Source: a virus
Virus record (IMG/VR): IMGVR_UViG_3300027881_000068
Span: 1 to 25,336 of that record
DNA: 25,336 bases
Direction: 5' to 3' (one strand)
Shown here one piece after another: positions 15,975 to 23,351 of this stretch (position 1 is the first letter of the stretch; each line of letters begins with the position of its first letter). Below the pieces are notes generated by a model, which saw only the letters and a program-made list of their open reading frames with translations, was not told where the DNA came from and did no database searches. Made by a program: the position numbers and the translations under genes.

Positions 15975-17066
15975 TTACGCTACGGTGCTGGCTGCGGCGT
16001 ACGTGGAAATCACGATGGTCGCAAACGGCAACGAGTTGAACTGGGTCTGTTTGATTCCGCCCAGGAAGCCGGCGGCGACGCCGTACTCTCTGTCGTAGTC
16101 AAACTGCTTCTCAACCCAACGGAAACGCCGAGGCGTTCCACCGAGTCTTCCCCATCCCATCACTGCCGACTGCGCACCGCAGAAGATCGCTCTTCGGGTA
16201 CTGGCAACATCAACGCCAGTCGATGAGTTCTGACCGAGGGGTACTCGGCTGTTCTCAACGAGCAGGACGTTGTTATAGACGCCTAGGGCGCCAGTGATGA
16301 TCGGGTTGTCTTTATAACCTCCACCTTCGATGATGTCCCTATTGATGGTCTCCCAGCGGGTGCCATTGGCACGAAGCTGTGAGGTCTGGTAGGGATGAAT
16401 GAAGCACACGTACAGCGGTTGCGAGAAGCCAGCGATACGAGCCGGTCGAATGGCGGGAGAGATGGTCTTAGCACTCTCTACCGCAATGTCGAGCAGGTCG
16501 AGGTCGAAGGTGTCGCCTGTGCTGTCGAGGTCTTCATCAGCACCCGTACCTGGTGTTTCACCAGATAGGAAGTGGGTGCCAGCCGAGACTGCCTGGGGGT
16601 CGAGGGGCGTGTTATGCCCAGCCAGGACGCCCGTGGTACCACTCCGACCAGCAAGCTGGTTGAAAAGAGCGGTATCCCACGCGTTGGAGAGCTGATCCGC
16701 AAGAGCGGCCTTCGCCTCGTCGCGCATGTCAAAATTGACACGCTGACGGTCGATGACGTTCTTGAAGCGGACAGCGTCCACAACTTCGTCGATGGTGAAA
16801 GTCATGTTGTAAATGGTAAGAGTCTGCTCATTACCCTCTACGGCGTCGGAGCTGGACTTGGGAGTGCTGGTCAGCTGCATACGCAGACCGATGGTATCCG
16901 TGTCGCCCGGCTTGCTGGACAGATTGTCCTTCCACTGAACGAGGGAATCACTCCGTTTGCCAACCAGTCCAGACCATGAGATCTTTTTCAAGACCTCAGC
17001 TTCTAGACCTTCCGACCACTGCTGGGGTACCAGAGCATGACTAGTACTAAAACCTTGTACGGCCAT
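15975..17066 (-). CDS. Major capsid protein, N4-gp56 family (HK97 fold)
   Basis: A 363-residue protein. Hallmarks of the N4-gp56 type are HALVPQQWSEGLEAEVLKK near the start, the GDTDTIGLRMQLTSTPKSS segment, DEVVDAVRFKNVIDRQRVNF, and WDTALFNQL after a helical arm. A later YVCFIHPYQTSQLRANGTRW stretch is followed by GGGYKDNPIITGALGVYNNV, and the protein ends in strands LPFATIVISTYAAA. The length is normal for the family. It self-assembles into the icosahedral shell around the scaffold. The start ATG 17066 is preceded by AAAGGA; spacing is somewhat long (about 10). A structured 154-base leader separates it from the upstream small gene. Confidence 0.9.
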   Translation of the reverse strand: MAVQGFSTSHALVPQQWSEGLEAEVLKKISWSGLVGKRSDSLVQWKDNLSSKPGDTDTIGLRMQLTSTPKSSSDAVEGNEQTLTIYNMTFTIDEVVDAVRFKNVIDRQRVNFDMRDEAKAALADQLSNAWDTALFNQLAGRSGTTGVLAGHNTPLDPQAVSAGTHFLSGETPGTGADEDLDSTGDTFDLDLLDIAVESAKTISPAIRPARIAGFSQPLYVCFIHPYQTSQLRANGTRWETINRDIIEGGGYKDNPIITGALGVYNNVLLVENSRVPLGQNSSTGVDVASTRRAIFCGAQSAVMGWGRLGGTPRRFRWVEKQFDYDREYGVAAGFLGGIKQTQFNSLPFATIVISTYAAASTVA

Positions 17067-17220
17067 TTAGACATGTTCCTTTCGGTTGATTGATTGGTTA
17101 GGGTACACACGTTCTCCTGTTTTTACGCCGCAGGGTGGGCGACTTGGCCGGGCTCACCGGCAAGTCTCATTCTTTTACGTCGTTATGGTGGACGAATCTC
17201 CCCGTTAAGGTGGGGGTGGC
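17067..17220 (-). promoter_or_regulatory. Structured untranslated leader of the major capsid gene
   Basis: This is the longest gap in the operon. On the minus strand it holds a hairpin at 17142-17165 (ACTTG and CCGG paired with CCGG and CAAGT, one bulged C, five-base loop). It is followed by an orphan strong ribosome-binding site AAAAACAGGAGAAC at 17111-17124. That site leads to GTG 17110 and a 35-codon open frame ending at 17003, out of frame with the capsid gene. No clear -10/-35 pair is seen. The layout suggests RNA-level control or a leader peptide. Confidence 0.4.
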
Positions 17221-17448
17221 CTAGTGGCGACCTGGCCGACGAGCCAGGGACCGCCATGGGGGGTGGGTCAAAGAGTCTAGAATCTCTTCCGGTGACTCCC
17301 TGACTTCAAGACTATCCTTGCCTCCTACGAAGGAGATTAGGGTCTTGCCCTCAGATAAGAGTTCGATGCTTCGGACGCTGGGTATCCGAATCAGGATGTG
17401 AGTTCCATCCTTGAACTCATGGACCCATGCGAAGATATGCACATGCAT
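17221..17448 (-). CDS. Small FlbD-like protein between scaffold and capsid genes
   Basis: A 75-residue protein from ATG 17448, which has AAGG six bases upstream. A GTG three bases earlier is too close to that site. The core pattern is strand (HIFAWVHEFKDGTHILI), a second strand ending in IE, then ISFVGGKDSLEVRESPEEI. This is the arrangement of FlbD-like small beta proteins, whose members end in a VKESxEEV helix. The last 15 residues are Pro/Arg rich and look unstructured. Function is unknown. The location 15 bases after the scaffold gene and just before the capsid leader suggests a head-assembly accessory. Confidence 0.55.
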   Translation of the reverse strand: MHVHIFAWVHEFKDGTHILIRIPSVRSIELLSEGKTLISFVGGKDSLEVRESPEEILDSLTHPPWRSLARRPGRH

Positions 17449-17462
17449 CACCTACCTTAGTG

Positions 17463-18536
17463 CTACGTGACGGTTATACGACCAGTGCGGCCCAGGCGTT
17501 CAAAGGCGTCAGGGTCGTCCATGAATATTTGCAACCGCTTCTCTGAGGGGACAGTCGAAAAGAACTGAGCTGCCGTCATCTCACCCGTGGTGGCTGAGTC
17601 GTTGTTGCCCGCGGAGGAGTCGGGGATTTGTCCTACACCTTGTGATGCGAGGCCCTGCTTGATGCGACCCAGGTCTATCTGCTGGGTGCCCGGGGACTGC
17701 TGCTGGGCGGGGACGACAGCCTCGTTGCCGGACTGGTAGCCCCACTGCTTGGCCATGGCGTACACCTGCTCAGGCACGCTGCCTCCACGCTCCACCTGTT
17801 CGCGGACGAGGTACATCGTCTCTTCTGCGACCATCTGCTTAGCCTGGTTGGCGTCATACCCGCGCCCGGTGTACATCTTTTCCCGAGCGTCACGTGCGAA
17901 GTTATAGGCATCGTAGTAGTCGGGCTGAGACTCTATGAAGGTTGCTTCCTGCTGCCCAACGGTGTTTTCGATGTGCTGGTGGTACTGCACCTGCTGCTGA
18001 TGAGCCTGTGCGTTGCGTGCGACGGTCTGCCGGTAGTGCTCCTGCTGCTGCTGGGCAGCGATGACGGAGTCATCAATCCGGCTCACCTGCTCTGAGATGT
18101 AGCGCACGGTCGGATCATGCATGACCTCCTCACCGTACTCTTCCAGGTCCGCCTCATAGTCCTGCATCGACTGGGCGTCTGCATCGTTCTGTGCGTTCTT
18201 CCGCTCCATCTCCATGAACATCTCACGAAGAGAGGCGATAGTGGCGCTCGACTCGGCCTTCTCGGCCCTCATCGACGCGATCTCGTTCAGGCGACCCGCT
18301 GATTCCGAGCGCACCGCGGTCAGAAGGTCCTGCATGTCGCCAGCGTTGGGGTCCACGCCCTCGTCGGGTGGATCGCCCTCTACTGCGTCGTCTGGGTCTT
18401 CCGACCCAATGATGCGCTTCGGTAGGGCAGAGGCTTCTAGGTCGATCTCCTCGTCCAAAAGCTGATCTGCCGGGTTATCATCTGTAATACCTTCTTCTTC
18501 GCTGTATGCTGCTAGATCTGCGAGATGTCTATTCAA
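17463..18536 (-). CDS. Scaffold-like protein
   Basis: A 357-residue protein. The N-terminal 70 residues are very acidic (EEEGITDDNPADQLLDEEID). A long helical coiled-coil region follows from about 70 to 200 (LNEIASMRAEKAESSATIAS, Gln-rich QQQQEHYRQTV). The C-terminus is a Gln/Ser linker, then a conserved-looking AAQFFSTVPSEKRLQIF segment. Acidic start, coiled coil and position between portal and capsid are those of phage scaffolding proteins, which direct shell assembly and are then lost. The start is a TTG at 18536 with GGGAGG upstream, overlapping the portal stop. The next in-frame ATG would cost 67 residues including the acidic segment. No protease domain is visible. Confidence 0.8.
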   Translation of the reverse strand: MNRHLADLAAYSEEEGITDDNPADQLLDEEIDLEASALPKRIIGSEDPDDAVEGDPPDEGVDPNAGDMQDLLTAVRSESAGRLNEIASMRAEKAESSATIASLREMFMEMERKNAQNDADAQSMQDYEADLEEYGEEVMHDPTVRYISEQVSRIDDSVIAAQQQQEHYRQTVARNAQAHQQQVQYHQHIENTVGQQEATFIESQPDYYDAYNFARDAREKMYTGRGYDANQAKQMVAEETMYLVREQVERGGSVPEQVYAMAKQWGYQSGNEAVVPAQQQSPGTQQIDLGRIKQGLASQGVGQIPDSSAGNNDSATTGEMTAAQFFSTVPSEKRLQIFMDDPDAFERLGRTGRITVT

Positions 18537-20526
18537 CTGGTGGTCCTCCCTCTGGCGGCATCTCAGGCGGCATAGCCTGCTGCTGTGCCATCATCATTGC
18601 CATTTCGTCTTGCCCCTCGGGTGGCAGTCCACTCTGCTGTTGCATGCCCATCTGGGCCATCGCAATTTGCATTTCCATCTTCTGGATAGCGGCCTGCATT
18701 TCCATTATCTCTTTGGCTTCTAGAAGCACACGCTGAAAATCAGAGTTGATGTCAGCGGGGAAGGGGAAGTACTTAGCCAGGGTGGGAGGAATTGGCACGC
18801 CAAGTTCTAGGAGCTGCGGAATGAAGGAAGTCTCCATAATCTTGGAGAAGACTTCATGCTGCTTGCTCTTGGCTGCCACGCTCTCTTCTGCGATGACTTC
18901 GTACTGTTGGGACAGCTCGCCATCCTTGGCGGCGCCAATGAAGAGTTGTGCCTCTTCTCCGGGTCCAAGGAGCCGTTCCAACTGCTTCGGCTGTACGTAC
19001 TCTGCTACAAAGTCCAAGAGCAGGCGCCCCTGAGTTTTCTTGTAGAGACGAAGGGCGTCAAACGGTTGGGACAAAGTCACCATGTTTGAGTCCTTCACGG
19101 ACTGGACAGCGGACGCTGCCGTACGTTTCAGGTCCTGCGCCGTTCCGACACCGTACTGCTCGTTGACGCCGGATGACGTTGCGATACTGTTAATTGAGTG
19201 CGCAAGCAGTGTCTCGATCCCGCTCATGCTCGTGTTGTTGGGAATGACCTCGTACTTGGGCCTCGGGGTTTGCAGCTTACCGGTGTCAACTTCGATCATA
19301 CCGGTTGCCTTAGCCCACTCCTTCTTCGCTGATTTCAGGTTGGTGAAGAGGTCGGCCTCGTACATAATGGCACCCTTGGGGTTAGACGCCCACTGGTGTA
19401 CTGCGTGCGAGAAGAACTTGTTAGCGTACCGCTGGGGGTCACGCATGGAACGCATGAGACCGAAGTGGTACAGGCGCTGGGGGTCTTTCCAATCTTCGAA
19501 ACAGGTGATGAACTGATATGGGAAGGTGGCCAGGTTGACCTCATCATCCGTGATGGTGTGGTTCCCAGCGTGGTAGGAGCGCTTGATCTGGGTAGTGGGA
19601 AAGTCCTCCACGTAGTCCACAGCCGGCATGGGTAGCTGGCTTGGATCGACACCCATCATCATAGCCTCTTGTATCTGAGCTTGAAGGGTCATGGTGCGGA
19701 CCATTTCTAACGCTTCCTGGGTCTTGTCTTTGGGTACGACGTGGTCTGAACCGTCAGGGAGGAAGATGCGGGTACCGTACCTGCGTTCTTTGCGGTACAT
19801 CTCCCACACTCTGATGCGGCTACGGCGTGGGTCGTAGTACTTAGAAGTCTTGTTGTGGAAATACGTGTGACGCGGGTCCTCTACCTCTCGCCCCATAATA
19901 CGGGCCATGAGCCCTCGTCCCTGTGAGATCTCGGCGTTGCCGAGCTCCTTCACATCTTCGAAGTTGTCCCGTCCGAAGCGACTGATGATCTCATCTTCGT
20001 CCACCCAGCGGTCACGCATGACATAGCGAGCGTCCAAGTAGTTGGGCTTGACAGACGTTGGATCCCAGCCCATTTCCCAAATGGGAACGCGGTCCAGGTG
20101 AATGCTGCCGTCCTTGTCACCTTCGAAGTCCATGTAGAACTCGGTGACACCAACGCCGCAGATTAGGGCCGACTGAAAGGCTGCCGACTCTGCATTTTCA
20201 AAGTTGCCTCGGTCCCTTGCCCACTTGTAGACCTTGTTGCCAGCTTCGGAGAACGGAACGTCGACGTCATCGAGATCTGCGTCTCTGGGGAGAAACTTTG
20301 GTTCATAGCGATTCGTGATCTCTGCACCAGCAACCGAGGCAATGATTGGCCTGGTGCGGTCAAAGGTGAGGGCTGGGCGCCCCTCGCTGTCCAGGCGCTC
20401 CTTGTCCTTCTTTTCCCATTGGTCCAAGGCTGCGAACTGAAAGTCCATGTTGACGTCGATCTGCCAGTCATAGAGGTAGGACGTGACGTCGTCTAGGCGA
20501 TCTTTGAAGTCTGAGAATTCAATCAT
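18529..20526 (-). CDS. Portal protein, P22 type
   Basis: A 665-residue protein forming the dodecameric DNA entry ring. The N-terminus (YDWQIDVNMDFQFAALDQW, then RPALTFDRTRPIIASVAGAE and ITNRYEPKFLPRD) is the typical P22-portal start. Next comes a FQSALICGVGVTEFYMDF segment, followed by VPIWEMGWDPTS and a long core with YHFGLMRSMRDPQRYANKFF. The C-terminus (about 610-665) is Met/Gln rich and likely a helical barrel or disordered tail. It overlaps the large terminase gene by ATGA, which couples their translation; the motor docks on this ring. The length is in the usual range for the family. Confidence 0.92.
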   Translation of the reverse strand: MIEFSDFKDRLDDVTSYLYDWQIDVNMDFQFAALDQWEKKDKERLDSEGRPALTFDRTRPIIASVAGAEITNRYEPKFLPRDADLDDVDVPFSEAGNKVYKWARDRGNFENAESAAFQSALICGVGVTEFYMDFEGDKDGSIHLDRVPIWEMGWDPTSVKPNYLDARYVMRDRWVDEDEIISRFGRDNFEDVKELGNAEISQGRGLMARIMGREVEDPRHTYFHNKTSKYYDPRRSRIRVWEMYRKERRYGTRIFLPDGSDHVVPKDKTQEALEMVRTMTLQAQIQEAMMMGVDPSQLPMPAVDYVEDFPTTQIKRSYHAGNHTITDDEVNLATFPYQFITCFEDWKDPQRLYHFGLMRSMRDPQRYANKFFSHAVHQWASNPKGAIMYEADLFTNLKSAKKEWAKATGMIEVDTGKLQTPRPKYEVIPNNTSMSGIETLLAHSINSIATSSGVNEQYGVGTAQDLKRTAASAVQSVKDSNMVTLSQPFDALRLYKKTQGRLLLDFVAEYVQPKQLERLLGPGEEAQLFIGAAKDGELSQQYEVIAEESVAAKSKQHEVFSKIMETSFIPQLLELGVPIPPTLAKYFPFPADINSDFQRVLLEAKEIMEMQAAIQKMEMQIAMAQMGMQQQSGLPPEGQDEMAMMMAQQQAMPPEMPPEGGPPVE

Positions 20527-22145
20527 GCTGATTGCCAGGTCTCCTCTTCCTTGTCATCCTCGTGCAGCATCTTGCGAAAGGCGTCGACGCTCTTGCCATA
20601 GTGCTGTGGCCGAGGCCAGGGCAAGGGCATGTCACGCTCTGCGATTCTGGACATGCTGTCTAGCGTGTCCTTCTGCATCGTGGTCGGGAAGTGAGAGTAC
20701 TCCTCCTTTATGAATTGGTTGACGAGATCCACGATCTGCCCGCTCTCTCGCTCTTGGTAGTGAATCTTCTGGGGCAAGTAGACCCTGCCGGCTGCGAAGA
20801 GCGGGATCAGGCGCCCGATGCGGTCGTCCTTACTGAGGGAACCGCCCACCTCTTTAATGTCGAAGTAAAAGGCGCGCTGGTTCTGGACGTACTGGATGTG
20901 CTCGATGTCCGACTGCATGGAATACTTTTCGTAGCGCACTTCTAGTGGCTGCCACTGTGCAACCAGGTCGAACAAGACTTCTGTACGCTCATGCAGATTA
21001 AGCCGGTCAACAACCATGTCCACAACAAAGTAGTTCTTGTCACGTCCCAGAGCCCAGACAACGAACGCAGTCTTGCTGCTGTCCTTCTTCTTCTCGGCAG
21101 CTGGGTCAACGGTGATGATGATGTTGGCTTGTCTGACAATGTTGTTAGTCGTCCCTGTGTAGAATCTCAGCCACTCCTGCTTAAAGCCAGCAGTCTGGCC
21201 AGCACTCGGATCGCAAAGCATTTGAATGCCGAAGGTTGTTGGGCCCTGTTGCTTCTCTTGGGCGGATAGGTAAGCTTTTGAAAAGAGAACCGGTTTCGTT
21301 TTATCATGGACGAGGCTAATCGGGAGGCCTGTCTTTGCCTCGATTTGCGACTCATCCTGGATAATTTCATAGCATGGATATAGTCTGGGAAGGATTCCGC
21401 GTTCTGCCATATGATGATAGGTGTCTCCATAGGCATAGAACGTACCGATGTAGTAGCGCTTGCACCCGGGCATTCCAACATTGAGCGACAGTTCCCATCT
21501 TTCATTCGTCTTCTCCACCATGTCGGGCGTGTTGACGTTCTGCTCGTTTACAGCATCATCGTAGATGAAGTGGCTGACTCGATGCCCCGTGAAGGAGGTG
21601 TCGATGAGGCCAAAGCCGCGGACCGTACTGTCTTTCAGATTGAGAGAGCGCTGTATGACGAAGCCCTTCTCAATGGTCCAGCGTGGTGCGTCGCGCCTTG
21701 CGTCCTTCCAAAAGCGATCGGGAAACAGGGTGCGGAGGAGCTCGTTGGATTCCAATTCGTACTTGATCTGTCCTACAAAATCGTCGGCAACACCCTTGGT
21801 AACGGAAAATATACCAATAGTGATATTAGGATTCTGGATCATGGATAAGATCGAGAAGCCAAAGGTGGAAATTGTGCTCTTGCCGTGAGCTCTGGCCCAG
21901 ATATTGAGCCGGTCCTCCGAATCGAACTGTACTTCGCGGCAGCGCTCAAAGAGCCACTGATTGTCCCAAAAGGACTTGGTCTTTGTCTCGTCCTGCCAGT
22001 CACGAGTAGTGAGAATGTAGCGCAACAGGTAGTACAGGTCTGAGCTGGCCATCAGGCGCATCATGTGTGCGCGCTTGTTGTCGTCGACAGAAGAGAGAAG
22101 CTTTTCTAATTCTTCATAGTCAGCCAGAGTCTTAGGAAGGTTCAT
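20523..22145 (-). CDS. terL: Terminase large subunit
   Basis: A 540-residue packaging motor from ATG 22145. The ATPase domain has Walker A at 84-91 (ARAHGKST), Walker B at 192-197 (HFIYDD) and a coupling segment near 233 (IGTFY). The nuclease domain of RNase H type has D347 (IITVDPAA), E406 (VRYEKYS) and D493 or D496 (MQKDTLDS). It cuts concatemeric DNA and pumps it into the prohead through the portal. An earlier ATG at 22223 would add 26 Cys/Arg-rich residues overlapping the upstream gene, whereas 22145 has a GGGGG-type ribosome site eight bases away. Two RNA hairpins lie just before this start (22160-22198). The stop overlaps the portal start. Confidence 0.93.
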   Translation of the reverse strand: MNLPKTLADYEELEKLLSSVDDNKRAHMMRLMASSDLYYLLRYILTTRDWQDETKTKSFWDNQWLFERCREVQFDSEDRLNIWARAHGKSTISTFGFSILSMIQNPNITIGIFSVTKGVADDFVGQIKYELESNELLRTLFPDRFWKDARRDAPRWTIEKGFVIQRSLNLKDSTVRGFGLIDTSFTGHRVSHFIYDDAVNEQNVNTPDMVEKTNERWELSLNVGMPGCKRYYIGTFYAYGDTYHHMAERGILPRLYPCYEIIQDESQIEAKTGLPISLVHDKTKPVLFSKAYLSAQEKQQGPTTFGIQMLCDPSAGQTAGFKQEWLRFYTGTTNNIVRQANIIITVDPAAEKKKDSSKTAFVVWALGRDKNYFVVDMVVDRLNLHERTEVLFDLVAQWQPLEVRYEKYSMQSDIEHIQYVQNQRAFYFDIKEVGGSLSKDDRIGRLIPLFAAGRVYLPQKIHYQERESGQIVDLVNQFIKEEYSHFPTTMQKDTLDSMSRIAERDMPLPWPRPQHYGKSVDAFRKMLHEDDKEEETWQSA

Positions 22146-22644
22146 CTGGCGTCCCCCGCGTCTCGTCCCGAGACGGTGGCCGTTCCTCGGAAGGAACGCC
22201 CCACATTTTGCGCATGTGTGCACAACAGGCGGCCATGCGACGAGGAGCTAATAGGTCCTGGGTCCCCATTGCCTCGCTATACTCCGCGATGTTACACGAG
22301 AGAGGTCGAGAGGAATATATCGAGCATCGTGTTCCGCAGAGTTTACTGCAACTCTTACCATCTGAATCGTTGGTCCAGTGCGGGAGGTTCCACCGAACGT
22401 CCATGCAGCACGCCCCGCACTCGTTGCACTCCCAGCCCCCATCCTCGGTGATGAAATCCCCGAGATCCTGTGGATATGGATCACTCTGAATCGCCTCCTG
22501 AATCTGATACAATGGATCCAAGCTGTGCCTCTGGTGATGCAGGTGGACTAAACAGGTCTGATAGAAGGTCTCGTGCGGACCCGGTGTCTCTTTCTGTGAA
22601 CCAGTGGAGCTGGTTGACTGTGACTTCTCCCCCGACTTTGCCAT
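22132..22644 (-). CDS. YkgJ-family cysteine-cluster (Zn/Fe-chelating) protein
   Basis: A 170-residue protein. Residues 73-80 are CNECGACC, the CxxCxxCC signature. Further Cys follow at 99, 103 and 107, then the CSIYSSRPLSC stretch (107-117) and a CC pair at 140-141. CxxCGxCC plus CxIYxxRPxxC is the standard YkgJ/zinc-or-iron-chelating domain (PF03692). Cellular members bind metal but lack a settled function. Its N-terminal 54 residues are Ser, Thr and His rich and overprint the end of the small terminase gene for 164 bases. The ATG has AAGGAG four bases away. The last residues overlap the large terminase start. Placement inside the packaging module is unusual and suggests a DNA- or motor-related role, but no function is shown. 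Confidence 0.85.
   Translation of the reverse strand: MAKSGEKSQSTSSTGSQKETPGPHETFYQTCLVHLHHQRHSLDPLYQIQEAIQSDPYPQDLGDFITEDGGWECNECGACCMDVRWNLPHWTNDSDGKSCSKLCGTRCSIYSSRPLSCNIAEYSEAMGTQDLLAPRRMAACCAHMRKMWGVPSEERPPSRDETRGTPDEPS
22160..22198 (-). promoter_or_regulatory. Tandem RNA hairpins upstream of the large terminase start
   Basis: Two perfect stems lie back to back on the coding strand. CGTTCCT/AGGAACG has loop TCCG (22181-22198), and GTCTCG/CGAGAC has loop GGA (22160-22174). The second ends 14 bases before the terminase ATG at 22145, next to its ribosome-binding site. Neither is followed by a T-run, so they are not terminators. They fall in codons of the YkgJ C-terminal tail. Control of terminase translation is inferred. 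Confidence 0.45.
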
Positions 22645-23140
22645 ACTTCTCCTTCATGAGATTGGATAGAGCGAAGCGTGAAGTCGGCGCATCGTGCTCG
22701 GCCTTCTTCATCATGTTGTCCTCGATCTTCCACAGCTTCTTTTGCTGCTCCTCTTGGAAGTCGTATGCAAACTGCTCATCGTAGTCGTCGTGGTCCTTAT
22801 CGAGTGAGTTCTCTACATCGACAGCTTCCACGCCAGACTGAGAAGCAGCAGCCACCCTATCGCCTGTCCTGCGATAGAGTGCTATGAATTTCTGTTGCCA
22901 CGTAGCTCCCACTGCTACGTCTGCTTTCGCTGCGCCCGAGAGGATCCTCTCCTTGTGGATTGGATCAGACAGCACCGCGTCACACGCCTCCCGAAAAGCG
23001 TCATTTTTCTTTCGCCAGTTGTAGTAGGACTGGGTGGAGAAGCCAAGCTGGGAGCATGACTCCTTGATTCCGTATCCCTCTGCTATGAGAGCCAGGAACT
23101 CCTGGCGCAGAAGGGCCGAGTCCTTCGACTGGCGGGCCAC
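22481..23140 (-). CDS. terS: Probable terminase small subunit (HTH DNA-binding)
   Basis: A 219-residue protein. Residues about 8-50 form a helix-turn-helix (FLALIAEGYGIKESCSQLGF, then TQSYYNWRKKNDAFREAC), as in small terminases that recognise the packaging site. A basic/mixed linker follows, then an acidic helix-rich part (DYDEQFAYDFQEEQQKKLWK) and a Ser/Asp/Gly tail. It precedes the large terminase by one gene, which supports the assignment. The start is GTG 23140, overlapping the upstream stop by one base (TAGTG). No good Shine-Dalgarno is seen, so it is likely coupled to the small gene before it. A generic transcription regulator is less likely in this place. Confidence 0.75.
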   Translation of the reverse strand: MARQSKDSALLRQEFLALIAEGYGIKESCSQLGFSTQSYYNWRKKNDAFREACDAVLSDPIHKERILSGAAKADVAVGATWQQKFIALYRRTGDRVAAASQSGVEAVDVENSLDKDHDDYDEQFAYDFQEEQQKKLWKIEDNMMKKAEHDAPTSRFALSNLMKEKYGKVGGEVTVNQLHWFTERDTGSARDLLSDLFSPPASPEAQLGSIVSDSGGDSE

Positions 23141-23295
23141 TACTTGGCCGACTGTTTGCGGTCAGAGTTGCTGGGGCGGCTATCCGCGATCCCACAATAC
23201 TCCAACGCTTTGGGCTTGCTCTTCGACTGCACGGGCTTACTTCCGCCCTTGGGGGAGCTGATACCCTTGGTGCCTTTTGGCTTGCTATACGCCAT
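23140..23295 (-). CDS. 51-residue basic small protein
   Basis: ATG 23295 with an excellent AGGAG Shine-Dalgarno (six-base spacing) opens a 51-codon frame ending TAG at 23142-23140. The product begins MAYSKPKGTKGISSPKGGSK and is dominated by Lys, Ser, Pro and Gly, with one Cys (EYCGI). The stop overlaps the GTG of the small terminase. No family is recognised; a nucleic-acid-binding or virion-internal peptide is possible. The ribosome site, spacing and overlap argue that it is real despite its size. Confidence 0.65.
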   Translation of the reverse strand: MAYSKPKGTKGISSPKGGSKPVQSKSKPKALEYCGIADSRPSNSDRKQSAK

Positions 23296-23300
23296 GGTGT

Positions 23301-23314
23301 GTTCTCCTGTTTTT
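23301..23314 (-). repeat. 14-base sequence shared with the capsid leader
   Basis: The minus strand reads AAAAACAGGAGAAC here and again at 17111-17124. Here it is the ribosome-binding site of the 51-residue protein; in the other place it precedes GTG 17110. The identity extends beyond the AGGAG core, which chance alone makes unlikely though not impossible. Confidence 0.6.
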
Positions 23315-23351
23315 GGGGTTTAGGCGGGGAGGCCGCCGGGGGCGGAATGCC

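Noticed and set aside
22146-22223. Longer terminase start at 22223
   Set aside because: The extra 26 residues overlap YkgJ coding and are unlike terminase N-termini; 22145 fits the family start and has a ribosome site.
23323-23345. GC-rich inverted repeat between the 182-residue protein and the 51-residue gene
   Set aside because: Short alternative stems (GGCGG/CCGCC) lack a T-run on either strand; not a convincing terminator.
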